Origin: Chrysemys picta bellii
Lineage: Eukaryota; Chordata; Testudines; Emydidae
Direction: 5' to 3'
Assembly (NCBI RefSeq): GCF_011386835.1
Contig: NC_088809.1
Span: 16,894,637 to 16,958,636, forward strand
DNA: 64,000 nucleotides
Shown here in pieces: positions 24,438 through 35,119 of this stretch. The position numbers and the translations under genes were made by a program. The notes under the pieces were generated by a model, which saw only the letters and a program-made list of their open reading frames with translations, ran no database searches and was not told the origin of the DNA. The first letter of the stretch is position 1, and every line of letters begins with the position of its first letter.

Positions 24438-24443
24438 AATAAA
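24438..24443 (+). promoter_or_regulatory. Candidate polyadenylation signal AATAAA (distal)
   Basis: An AATAAA in CTGCAATAAATCCTTG. It is the last hexamer I noted before clearly repetitive intergenic DNA and so a possible distal end of UBE2G1. Confidence 0.3.
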
Positions 24444-24540
24444 TCCTTGAATAATCATTAGACTGAACAGTTGGCTGGACTTAATTCTAGGTTGCAGCTT
24501 CACAAAAGTGAGCACCAAAAAAGGCATATGGCATGCTTGG

Positions 24541-24559
24541 GGGGGGGGGGGGGGGGGGG
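24541..24559 (+). repeat. Poly-G run
   Basis: About 21 G in a row followed by AGGGGGAAG, just past the last UBE2G1 polyadenylation candidate. Such G runs can form quadruplexes and are error-prone in assembly. Confidence 0.9.
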
Positions 24560-24599
24560 AGGGGGAAGAGTTGCTGCACTAATTAGTGGTGCTACAGCA

Positions 24600-26860
24600 G
24601 CCACACAGTAAAAAGCCAATTAGCAAAAACTAATTAAAACGTAAAATGGAAGGTTCTTTCTATGGCTTTAGATAAACATAGAAGTACTTACTGTACTATC
24701 TGTTTCCATATTTGGTCATTAAAAATACTTCAGCAAACCATGAATTCAACTGTTTTTAATTAAGTGGCCTCTTCTGGTAGGAAGACAGATGTATCTGGTG
24801 CTTCAGAGCTGTTAGTGTCCAGACACAATAGCTGATTTTTAGACACATGCAAATGAGAACTAAAATTGCTTGGCTCCTGCTGAGGGGGATGAGGCTTCAT
24901 GCCAGCCAGCTGGCTACCGTTTGCTCCCTTTCACTTACAGAAGAAGGCTCAGGATTGTACTGCATCCCAGCAGCATGGTGCCATCTATTCCATAATTAAA
25001 GCATTAAGAAAAATCCACTGTTTCTAGGACAACTATTGTGACCTAAAAGAGAGGGGTCTCCAGAAAGCCAGCTGCACCCAGAATTAGCCAGATAGCTGCT
25101 GTTATAGCAGGTTGAGCTCTGTGTTCCTACAAGGTTGATGCCCATTTTAAAAACAAATGGGTAGGTATAATCATAACTACACTGACGGTTATTTGTGAAT
25201 CAGTTTAAGCTTAGGTTTTAAAAGTTAGCTTATGTTCCACATTCATAGCTGCTTGCTTTTGAAAGGGGAGAGCTAGGACAACCTTGCCTGGGTAGCTGGC
25301 ATGTTGAACTACTGTGATGTCCAGCACCATCAGAAAGAGAAACACAAGACAATGAGTTCTTTTGTGGATTATAGTGCATAAGTGCCAGAAACATGAGCAG
25401 GGGCAAAGTAGAATGTTTGTGTACATCTATTTTCTGCCCAGAATAGCAACTTATCTTTAAATGACTTATATATAAAAAAGTCTACCCTCACCCCTGTTGG
25501 AGCTGAGAGGGTTATCCACACTTGGTAAAATATGAGTTAAATGCTTAAGTAGGCTATCATACTACCAAAATTAAAAGGAGAAATTAAATGTCCCTTGCAA
25601 TTTAGAGGCTGCACTATATGGCAATAGCTTTTAGTTTTGTTGGCCTAGCGCAAGGTTGCACAGAAATCTGGATAACTGCTAAGTTTCTGGGAGGTTGGCC
25701 TTGTGGGGGGTGTAATGTTAATTACTAGAGACGGCACTGCCCTTACCTCAGTAAATATTTCAAATATGAAATTTCTAGTAGTTGGCTTATCCAGATTCTT
25801 GTATGGCTCTCTCCAAGGTAGCATCTGAGCACTTACCTAGGGCTACCTAAATCTAGCAAATACCAAGACTGGTACTATGAGCTTGTTGGGAATCCTGGTA
25901 ATGTGCTTGTTACGTTCTGGGGCATCCAGGATTTTTAAACTAGTGATCCACCGTAGTTTTTATTCTTAAATCCCCTAAATGCTGAAAGAGAACTATTACT
26001 GCTGTGACATCTGCTGTGTAGATGAGAGGAGCTACAGCAGATGTGCATCTCAATGGTGTCTCCGGGTCAAGCTATTGGTAAGGTGGGTCCCAATGTATGT
26101 ATATTTTGAGTAAAAAAATCAATATTTGCTTATACTTGAGTTTGCCTTGATAGGTGAATGGAAATGGTCAGTTTATCATGGTCAATAGCAGTAAAAACTC
26201 TTACTCCCTCAGCTGTCTTCTACCTACACTCACAGGGAGAAGTGTAGTAGGGGCTATAGACACTGCTGCCAGATATAGTGGGTATTATTGATGTAGATGC
26301 CAGTGGGTGGTCTTGTGACCCTGTGCCCTACAGTAATTAGTGTCATTGTCACAGAATAACACCATGCCATCAGTGAGCACAAGGTGAATTACTAAAGTAA
26401 TCTGTGGCTCACTGTGAGATCTGGCAACCAGTACAAATTTTACATGGATCACCACTATATTGGGCATTTGTTATTTAGCTACACCTTCCTCTGTGTTTTG
26501 GAGTGGGAAAGACTCCTAGTTATTTATAGTGCTTCTGTTTCCTTCCTAATGAGATGTCAAGACATGACTGGAAAATACAAAATGCATGAGCATGGGGGAC
26601 ATTTTAATAGGTATTTTAACGGTTTCAATTTCCTCAAAATATGGTAACCACACATCAGTGTCTTTTGCACTTTCCACCAGGGCTGCCCCTTAGTCATCAG
26701 AGGATCTTGGCATAAACATTTCTGAGGCTACTGCACTGTTGTCCTACAAATCTATCCTTTGCTGCAATGCCTAGAAAATGCTCACCATTGGCTAGGCAAT
26801 TGGTAAATAGTGGTTGGAGAATATTAACAGGGAGGCAGTTAGGATTAGCATACTGTGTTG
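24600..26860. other. Intergenic DNA
   Basis: Between UBE2G1 and the first intergenic MITE. I see no open frame with family resemblance and no clear repeat. Confidence 0.5.
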
Positions 26861-26865
26861 TATCT

Positions 26866-27161
26866 ACCTCTGGTCTACACTGGAAACTTACAATAGAATA
26901 ACTATGTCTCGGGGTGTGAAAGAACTACACCCCGAGAGATATAATTATGCTGACTTTACTTCCAGCATAAAACAACACTAGTTTGACAGAAGAATTCTTC
27001 TGTTAACCTAGCTACCTCCTCTTGGGCAGGTGAATTACCTATGCTGACAGGAGAACCCCTCCTGTCAGCATAAGGAGCATCTGCACTGAAGCCCTACAGT
27101 GGCACAGCTATTTCACTGCAGCTGTGCCTTTGTAGTCATTTAAGTGTAGATGTACCCTTAG
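26866..27161. mobile_element. MITE, PIF/Harbinger-like
   Basis: The left end CTCTGGTCTACACTGG is roughly inverse to the right AAGTGTAGATGTACCCTTA. It contains a perfect 10-bp hairpin, CTCGGGGTGT (26908-26917) and ACACCCCGAG (26927-26936), and a TGCTGACAGGAG/CTCCTGTCAGCA inverted pair near 27040-27070. Confidence 0.6.
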
Positions 27162-27164
27162 AAT

Positions 27165-27290
27165 GTAAGTTTCCCTGGACAAGGGACTGTCTCTTTGTTG
27201 TATGTGTAAAGTGCTTGGCACAATAGGGCTGAGGCACATAAGTGCTATTGCAATACAAATAGGGCAGTGTCTCATGTCGTGTGAGAGTGT
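27165..27290 (+). repeat. Old SINE/LINE 3' tail
   Basis: AATGTAAGTTTCCCTGGACA AGGGACTGTC and AAGTGCTTGGCACAATAGGG match a tail that recurs in reptile repeats. The copies at 29390 and 45715 look related. Confidence 0.45.
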
Positions 27291-27829
27291 ATCTCCAGAG
27301 AGGGTTGCACTGGTGATGTCACTCCAAAAAGGGAAGGATCTTGGGGCTTCAGGAATGAGGAAATCTAAAATAAAAATTTCTCCAATCTCACTGCAGTGTG
27401 CCCGGTGAAAGCGAAGAGACAGGATTGGGATTGTTGACTGCACTCCTGCCTCCAGTCACCTATAATCATGCACAACCAAAGTGACCTATTTAGTGATGAT
27501 TATTAATAACTAATCAGACCAAAAATGGCCACATCGTGATCATTTTTCACAGCTACATCAACAAATCAGTTAGTGAGATGTATAAAGTATGCTGTGTGCA
27601 TTATAAATTATGTAAATAGCAAAGCTGTGTAACCTGCACCCCTTTGGCATTCAATTGGGGTGGAAAACAAGTGTAACTTACAAACCAGAGAACCAAAGGA
27701 GATATAGCAAGGAAAGCAACTGATGGATGGATGTAAGATAAAGAACATGAGAGAAGTCACTTGGATATTACCATACAGCCCTTCTCTGTCATTCTCTCAG
27801 GATACTTGTATGTCCTTTGTCATAAGCAC

Positions 27830-28030
27830 CTCACACTTACAAATGGATTTTATCATCACCTCATTCATGTGATGTAGAGAAATACTATTCCTATTTTTAC
27901 ATATGGGAAACTGAAGTACAGGGTAACTTAAGAGACTTGCCCCAAATCACACACAGGAAGTCTGTGGCTGAGCAGGGAATTGAACCCAGTCCTCTGGAGT
28001 CTCATTTCAATGCCTATCTACTAGTCTAGA
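27830..28030 (-). mobile_element. MIR-like SINE, antisense
   Basis: CTATTTTTACATATGGGAAA CTGAAG, AGAGACTTGCCCCAAATCAC and GAATTGAACCCAG are the reverse of the MIR core and its B-box end. Confidence 0.6.
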
Positions 28031-28044
28031 CCTCCGCCCTTAAA

Positions 28045-28185
28045 TAGATAATACAGAGTGAGAGGGGAAACAAAGGCAGAGAGGTGAAATGACTTGCCAA
28101 AGATAAGCCAGTGGATCAGTAGCTGAGCCATGACACCCAATATCCAGGACAGGGGCCTATCCACTAGATCAGGCTTCTCTCTCCA
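28045..28185 (-). mobile_element. MIR-like SINE fragment, antisense
   Basis: GGGAAACAAAGGCAGAGAGG and TGACTTGCCAAAGATAAGCC repeat the pattern of the preceding fragment. Confidence 0.5.
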
Positions 28186-28639
28186 AGTGGACTGCCCTGC
28201 CAGTGGAGATCAGGAAAGGTGCTCTTGCTACCAGTCACTAGAAGTTAGGATCTGGAGATTAGAGCCCATGTCCTGAGGGAAGGGTCCTCACTTCTAGAAT
28301 TAGCCCCCTTCTTTGGTCTAACATAGCCTGAGACTGCTGACCTCCAGGGCAGCATATACAGCCGTGGAAAGTATAAAGTACTTGGAAAATATACACATCT
28401 TGTCCTAAACTAAACTGTGATGTGTACCCTTCCTGTGCACTATTAAATAGTTGTCATGTTACAGCCCAGAGGTGGATGGATTTCATTGTCTGGAAAAATT
28501 CCTTTATAAGACTGTTGTATCAGTTTGTCAAATTTCTAAAGGGCTTTCAAATCCTTGTGGATGAAATGCTCTCTGCATAGATTAAATTATTACATGCCTG
28601 GATTTTTATCAACATCTTTGGGTGACATGTATAAGCTCA

Positions 28640-28805
28640 GGCTATGTCTTCATTAGAAACATTGCAGAAAAATTCTTGTCAGTTTAGCACTGTCTACACT
28701 GGGGGTTAGGTCAGCTTAATTACACTGCTAAGGGGTATGGATTTTTCACACCCCTGGTGTAGCTGGGTCAACCTAACTTTTGAGCGTAGACCTGGGCTCA
28801 GTGAG
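28640..28805. mobile_element. Short MITE
   Basis: The ends GGCTATGTCTTCATTAG and GCGTAGACCTGGGC form a loose inverted pair. The inner arms GCTAAGGGGTATGGATTTTT and GTGTAGCTGGGTCAACC fit the same MITE style as 26866. Confidence 0.45.
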
Positions 28806-28999
28806 CATCCTTCCATATTATCACCAGAAGGCCTCAGTATTAAAAACACAATCTGCTCTTGGGCAGGTGGGTTTAGCTCATTCTCTCAATAGAATGTTGT
28901 GTAGCATTGCCAGAGTTGTCATATCCCACCCCAGTAGTTATCTGTAGTGATATCTGTATATATAGTAAGGAAGTAAAGGCACAGGGAGGGTGGGGGTCG

Positions 29000-29190
29000 G
29001 GAGATATGATTTCTATGCCCAACCTTGCCACACAGTCCTCCTGCATGACCTTGGGCAGGTCACTTACCCTTTCTGTGCCTCCATTTCCCTATCTCTAAAA
29101 CAAAGACAATATTAATAGGCTGTTGTGAATATTAATGAATTATTTGCAAAGTGCTTTCAGATTAGTAGATAGAAGGTGCCATAGATGCAC
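29000..29190 (+). mobile_element. MIR-like SINE, sense
   Basis: CATGACCTTGGGCAGGTCAC, TTCTGTGCCTCCATTTCCC and TTTGCAAAGTGCTTTCAG follow the MIR core order. Confidence 0.65.
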
Positions 29191-30057
29191 AACATATTAC
29201 ATTATCATTCTGGAGGCTGCAAAGACCTGTAGGATCCTTTGGAAATAAAAAGGGCAGGTAGCAAGCTACAGACTTGCATTGCTAATCTGCTCAAAAACAT
29301 GCTCATATTACTGTTACCTCATCCTCCCTATCTTCCACTCTAAGACATTTGTTTATTTCATCCATCTGTTGTGTCTTGTCATTTACCAGGACTATAAGAT
29401 CCCTGAGACAGGAGCTGCATCTTTACTAAATGTTTGTACAGCACCTGAAAAAATGACAGTGCTGGAATACAAATGCATATTGTTGCCCCTTTTCAATCAG
29501 GGCGACTAGTTAAAGTTCAGGGCCTGGGGGCACATTCCACTAGGAAGTAACTGATGGAATCTGGTATTTTCTTTGATGCTGTCTTTTACAAGAAATGTAC
29601 AAGTCTTGTGTCTCCAAATGTAGCAGGAACCAAGAACATGAGGAGCATTTTCTAAGGCCTTGTCTTCACCGGCAAGGTTCTGCGCAGTAAAGCAGATTTC
29701 TGCACTGTAACTCCTGAGGTGTACACACTGCCAAGCCACTTAGTATGCAGAAACTGTGCAGTTGTAGTGCTCTAAAAAAAACCACCCCGACGAGAGGCGT
29801 AGAGCTTTCTGCGCCGGGTCTACAGTGCTATGGGGCCAGTGTAGACACCATGGTGACTACAGGGCTGTGATTGGCCCCAGAAGGTGTCCCACAATGCATG
29901 TTCTCACCTCTCTGGTCATCAGTTTGAACTCTACTGCCCTGCCATCAGGTGACCAACCATCATCCTCACCCCGTACATTCCTTTGCAAATTTGAAAGTCC
30001 CCTTCCTGTTTGCTCGGTGATGCATGCAGTGGTCTCAGCGCATCTTTCCAGGTGGCC

Positions 30058-31796
30058 ATGCCTGCTCCACGCACCAGGCGATCCCCCGCTTGGAGCAATG
30101 CCAAGCTCCTGGAACTCATCAGCATTTGGGGAGAGGAGGCTGTGCAGTCCCAGCTGCGCTCCAGCCATAGGAATTATGATACCTACGGGCAGATTTCACA
30201 ATGCGTGATAGAAAGGGGCCACGACTGGGACACATTGCAATGCAAGGTAAAAGTGTAGGAGCTGCGGAACGCCTACCATAAGGCACAGGATGCAAGCTGC
30301 CGCTCCACTGCTGCGCCCACAAGCTGCTGGTTCTACAAAGAGCTGGACGCGATACTCAGTGGCGACCCCACCTCCACTGTGAAGGCCCCTGTGGATATTT
30401 AGTTGGCTTGTGTGCCAGTCAAGAGTGGACTGAGCCAGGAGGAGGAAATCTTGGACAAAGAGGGGGAGGAGGACCCAGAAGCAGAGGATGACTCAGAGGA
30501 CAGAGATGCATGCAGCCAGGAGCTCTTTCCTACCCCGGAGGAGCCTAGCCAGTCACAGCAGTTGGATCTTGGCAAAGCGCAAACAGGAGAGGAGGCCCCT
30601 GGTAAGTGGATCTGATTTTGGGAATTGCTGAAGCAAGTTGTTGTATGCAGGAGGGTTGCAGAAAGCAGGCTTGTCTCCCACCGCAGGCCTAGTCTGAGCG
30701 GCAGAACAGGCTGTTGATAGACTCCCTCACTTCACGGGAATCTCCCTCATAGATCTCCAGGAAACTCTCGTGGAGATACTGGGCAATCTGCTGCTGCAGG
30801 TTCTTCAGCAGAGCTGCTTTGTTTCTTGCCCCATTAACGGTAACTTTCCCGTGCCACTGTGTGCCATCACGGGGGGGCCTAGGGCGGAAGTTTCAGTCTG
30901 GGAGAAGACCCTCCCTTGACTCCCTGCTGACCCTCAGCAGCGAGGTATCTTCCATAATGATCACATCCTGTGGAAAGTGTGGGGACAGGAATGGTTATCA
31001 GGCCCCCGCTACAGTGCTGGCTCTTCCCAAGAGCCACATGCCCCATGTACAGCAGGGTCCGGGAAGAGTGATTCACTCTGCCCCTGCAGCTATTCACCAT
31101 TTTGGGGGTTTTGTGGCTCATGTGTGCTTGCCAGGGGTCAGCCAGTTAGTGACAGGTGTGTGAGTACTGGCTGTGTTTTAAAGCACTGAATCAGTGTTGT
31201 CTGTGTTGCAAACAATACTGCTTCTGTAAAATGTTGCATTTAAACTTCACAGAGATGACCTTGCGAGCCCAGCCTCCCTCTTTGTTATCGGCGGCAGAAC
31301 GGCTGCGCAGAATTAGAAAGCGCCCAAGAAGGACTAAGGAGGACTTTCTCCCTGATGTTATGCACTCCACCGCCGAGAAACAGGAATTGAAGGAGTGGCG
31401 GGACAGCAAGAAGAGGGACCGAAAGGAGAACGCGGGACACCAGAAAGAAGTCATGGAGCAGCTCTTAAACGTTATGGAGCACCAAGCGATACTAGCTCTT
31501 CAAACCGAGCAGCTCCACGCCCGCCCTCCCCTGCAGCCACTGTTGAAAAACTCTTTCCCATGTGCCTCCCACTCCACCTCCACTCCCACCCCCACTGTTA
31601 TCAACCTCCTGGCTCCACTCTCTACCTGCAGCATTCAACTCCTCCCTCCTCACAGTTCAGCAGTGTGGACTCCCACTACCCACAGAACTCAACACCCATC
31701 CCTCTGCAGTTTGGCCCTGCTGAAGTACAGCACCCGCTGCATTGTACTCCAAAGGAGAAGGTTGGGTATGATCTCTGGATATACACAAATCTGTAG
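30058..31796 (+). pseudogene. Harbinger Myb/SANT-like DNA-binding protein, broken
   Basis: It opens MPAPRTRRSPAWSNAKLLEL, a trihelix/Myb-SANT domain, and continues with ELRNAYHKAQDA and CWFYKELDA. An acidic middle (EEEILDKEGEEDPEAEDDSE) follows. In-frame stops are at 30256-30258 and 30400-30402. Exon 1 seems to end at 30601 (gtaagt follows) and exon 2 to start at 31253 after ttcacag, encoding AERLRRIRKRPRRTKEDFL and KEWRDSKKRDRKEN. Near 31590 the likely frame changes, and the C-terminus (GPAEVQHPLHCTPKEKVGYD) ends at about 31796. In Harbinger elements this protein helps bring the transposase to the transposon ends. Confidence 0.8.
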
Positions 31797-32019
31797 CCGT
31801 CCCAGGACCCCTCTCAAGACCTTCCCATCCCCATCCCTGCTGATGAATTTTTTCGTTTGACTCTTTCCTCCAGTTGTTGTCTTTTAATAAAAGAATTGTG
31901 TTGGTTTGAAAGCAATCTTTAGTCTATGAAATGAAAGCAAAAAGAGCACTGCAAGCAACATACAATTATGTTAAGCCCCCTTCTTGCATCATGTGCACCA
32001 ATCACCTCCAAACATTAGG

Positions 32020-32220
32020 AGGGGAGGGATAGCTCAGTGGTTTGAGCATTGGCCTCCTAAACCCAGGGTTATGAGTTCAATCCTTGAGGGGGCCATTTAG
32101 GGGTCTGGAGCAAAAATCAGTACTTGGTCCTGCTAGTGAAGACAGGGGGCTGGACTCGATGACCTTTCAAGGTCCCTTCCAGTTCTAGGAGATGGGATAT
32201 CTCCGTTAATTATTATTACA
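32020..32220 (+). mobile_element. tRNA-derived SINE nested in the Harbinger element
   Basis: GGGATAGCTCAGTGGTTTGA, GGGTTATGAGTTCAATCCTT, AGGGGTCTGGAGCAAAAATC and GGTCCCTTCCAGTTCTAGGA follow the turtle tRNA-SINE order. It sits between the 3' ends of the two convergent transposon genes. Confidence 0.88.
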
Positions 32221-32311
32221 AGTACTGCAATCCTGAGCATAGAAACAAATATTAGTGGCTTTCAGCTTAAAATTGCTGCCTCAAGGCATCCCTGATCCTT
32301 ATGGCCCCATG

Positions 32312-33479
32312 CTATGCCCCTCTAATAGCCCTGGTCTCTGGCTGTTCAAACTCAGCTTCCAGGCGCTGAGCCTGTGTGCTCCATTTCTGAGTGAAGCTTT
32401 CACCCTTCCCTTCACAAATATTAAGTAGCGTACAGCACGCGCCTATAAGCATAGGAATATTGTCATCGGCCATGTCCAGCTTCCCATACAGGCATCGCCA
32501 GCGGGCTTTTAAATGGCCAAATGCACACTCCAAAGTCATTCTGCACTTGCTCAGCCTGTTGTTGAACCGCTCCTTGCTGCTGTCAAGTTGCCCCATGTAT
32601 GGCTTTGTAAGCCATGGCATTAAGGGGTAGGCAGGGTCTCCCAGGATCACAATGGGCATTTCGACTTCCCTTACAGTGATCTTCTGGTCCGGGAAGAAAG
32701 TCCCTGCTTGCAGCTTCTTGAATAGGCCAGTGTTCAGAAAGATGTGTGCGTCATGCACCTTTCTGGACCAGCCTCCGTTAACGTCTGTGAAATGTCCACG
32801 GTGATCCACAACCGCCTGGAAAACCATTGAGAAATACCCCTGGCGATTAATGTACTCGGTGGCTAGGTGGTCTGGTGCCAGAATTGGAATGTGCGTGCCA
32901 TCTATCGCTCCTCTGCAGTTAGGGAAGCCCATTTGTGCAAAGCCATCCACAATGTCACACACATTGCCCAAAGTCACAGTCTTTCAGATCAGAATGCGAT
33001 TAATGGCCCTGCACACTTCCATCAATGCAACTCCAACGGTCGACTCTGAACTGGTTAGCGACTGATTGGTAGCAGTCTGGAGTAGCCAGCTTCCACAGTG
33101 CAATCGCCACATGCTTCTCCAGCAACAGGGCAGCTCTCATTCTCATGTCCTTGCGCCGCAGAGCTGAGGCGAGCTCATCACACAGTCCCATGAACGTGGC
33201 TTTCCTTATGCAAAAGTTCTGCAGCCACTGCTCGCCATCCCAGATGTGCATTACTATGTGATCCCACCACTCAAGGCTTGTTTCCCGAGCCCCAAAGCGG
33301 CGTTCCACCGTGGTCAGCACCTCCGTGAATGCCACAAGCAATCTTGTGTCGTAGCTACCACGTGTGGCAAGATCAATGTCGCACTCCTCTTACCTTTGTA
33401 GCTTAAGGAATAACTCCACTGCCACTCGTGATGTGTTGGTCAGAGCGAGCAGCATACTGGTCAGCAGTTTGGGATCCAT
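32312..33479 (-). pseudogene. Harbinger DDE transposase (HARBI1-like), broken
   Basis: Read on the minus strand, the N-terminal part starts near 33479 (MDPKLLTSMLLALTN) and needs a frame change near 33395. The middle (33341-33000) contains EWWDHIVMHIWDGEQWLQNF and KHVAIALWKLATP. A frameshift near 33045 and a TGA at 32986-32984 break it before TLGNVCDIVDGFAQMGFPNC. The DDE_4 triad is visible: Asp in GAIDGTHI, Asp in ILGDPAYPL and Glu in TLECAFGHLKARWR. The C-terminus reaches 32312. This is the catalytic cut-and-paste protein of the element and is inactive here. Confidence 0.85.
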
Positions 33480-33840
33480 TCCTGCAGCCTGAAAGAGGCA
33501 GGGACCGCAGTACACAAACAGTTGAAAGATGGTGCCAAATGCGGATGGAAGCACAGGGATTGCTGAGATGCGAAGCAATGCATCACGGGGCATTGGGACA
33601 GGACCCAGGATGCCCCACGACCCCCTCCGCCTTGCCACAAGTCTTAGCGGCAAAAGAGAAAGAGGTGCTCTGTGGGATAGCTGCACGGCTCCGAATAGCG
33701 TTGCAAGTGCCGCAACTGTGAACACGCTATTGTGCAGGCAGCCATCAGTGTGAACACACAACAGCGGTTTTCTTTCTGCACGCTCTGAGCAGTGCTGTAA
33801 CTGTTGGTGCTGTAACATTGCCAGTGGAGACGTGCCCTTA

Positions 33841-34818
33841 GTTTACAGCCTCAAGCCTCTTTAAGCAACAGACCGAAAAGCTCCCTCTCTTCCTTTTTCT
33901 AGGGTCACATTGAACGCGCTGACTACAGCTTTCTTGCTTTTTGTCTCTGCCTCTCTCTGTTCTGCTTTCCTTCCTTCAGACACGTGGACACACACAAAAC
34001 ACAAACAATACTCAGCAGAAGCCTTCCTGGTTGGGCTCACAATCCCCTTTTGTCTTAGGTGGGGGGTTCTGATTAACTCATCCTGACAGTTATGTTAATT
34101 AAAGGGTGCAGTCACACCCAATCTCAATGAGGTTTAAACAAACTCGTAACAAGGTTTCACCCAGTTCATAACAATAACAAAAGTGCTCTAGTATAAAATC
34201 AGATTAAAAATCATACATCTGTTCCAACTGATACCTAAATTAGCTATAATGGAAATAGGTTAGAGAAACAGGTTATTTTCCTCTTTTTTGTTGTTGTTTG
34301 TTTACTATGTATTTTGACAGTACTGTACTTTGTAGATTCCCAGGATTACCAATCAGGGGCATACTGTTGGGGCTGTTTTTTTCTCTTTAGCTCACTAGAT
34401 TTCAAGTTGACAGCATCACTGTAAAGTTCCACAAACTTGGCTACCACCGCATCTCCCCAGCACATACCTCTCAACTTGCAAAGGTTCAAAAATGGGATGC
34501 AATGTTCGACAAGGATCTAAAATTAGCAGCACAAAACTACTAGTGTAAGAAACGTAAAGTGCTATGTGATTTGTTCCATTAGTGTAAATAAATCTATAAC
34601 ATCAGTGTCATGATTCTTTATTTCTAATGTATATCTCAACAATAAAAGTGCGGGAACACCAAATGTGTGGGGAACGAAGGTAATTCTGGGATTTAAAATG
34701 ATGTCCCTCAAAACGAGGGACACTTGAGAGGCATGCTCCAACATGTAAGCTCCAGAATCAAGGATCTCTCATGGAGTGACCTGCTGACAGCAGCCCCACC
34801 ACGCTTCTAAACTTAGAG
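33841..34818. other. Intergenic DNA
   Basis: About 1 kb of AT-rich sequence between the Harbinger and hAT elements. I recognise no gene and no repeat with confidence. Confidence 0.5.
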
Positions 34819-35109
34819 CAGGGGTAGGCAACCTATGGCATGCATGCCAAAGGCAGCAGGCGAGCTGATTTTCAGTGGAACTCACACTGCCCGGGTCTTG
34901 ACCACCGGTCCAGGGGGCTCTGCATTTTAATTTAATTTTAAATTAATCTTCTTAAACATTTTAAAAACCTTATTTACTTTACATACAACAATAGTTTAGT
35001 TATATATTATAGACTTATAGAAAGAGACCCTCTAAAAATGTTAAAACCTTAAATTAGAGTGAATAAACGAAGACTCGGCACACCACTTCTGAAAGGCTGG
35101 TGACCCCTG
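34819..35109. mobile_element. hAT-type MITE, 291 bp
   Basis: It starts CAGGGGTAGGCAACCTATGG and ends GGCTGGTGACCCCTG, inverted tips. Flanks ACTTAGAG (34811-34818) and CCCTAGAG (35110-35117) agree at 6 of 8. The minisatellite begins directly after the right flank. Confidence 0.75.
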
Positions 35110-35119
35110 CCCTAGAGGG

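Larger units (their letters stand above)
22637..24443 (+). other. UBE2G1: UBE2G1 exon 6, non-coding 3'UTR (right end uncertain)
   Basis: The acceptor is ctgtattgtag at 22636. The first few hundred bases (to about 23000) read like the conserved UBE2G1 3'UTR. Possible AATAAA signals are at 22740, 23339 and 24438. I cannot tell from sequence which one is used. The end given is the last candidate and should be read as an outer limit. Confidence 0.6.
29656..33837. mobile_element. PIF/Harbinger DNA transposon, 4.2 kb, two decayed genes
   Basis: The left end GGCCTTGTCTTCACCGGCAA is inverse to the right end, whose reverse complement starts GGGCACGTCTCCACTGGCAA. The tips are flanked by TAA (29653-29655) and TTA (33838-33840), close to the 3-bp TWA target of this superfamily but not identical. 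Inside are a Myb/SANT-like gene on + and a DDE transposase gene on -, transcribed toward each other, as expected for Harbinger. A SINE lies between them. Confidence 0.88.

Noticed and set aside
24541..24566. G-rich run as a regulatory G-quadruplex
   Set aside because: An uninterrupted homopolymer is more simply a slippage product or an assembly artefact. There is no gene start nearby.
29825..30322. Several short open frames on both strands
   Set aside because: They are shadows of the Harbinger Myb-like gene and its 5' region.
33390..33818. 142-codon minus-strand open frame as a separate gene
   Set aside because: Only its last 30 codons resemble the transposase N-terminus. The rest lies in the terminal part of the transposon.
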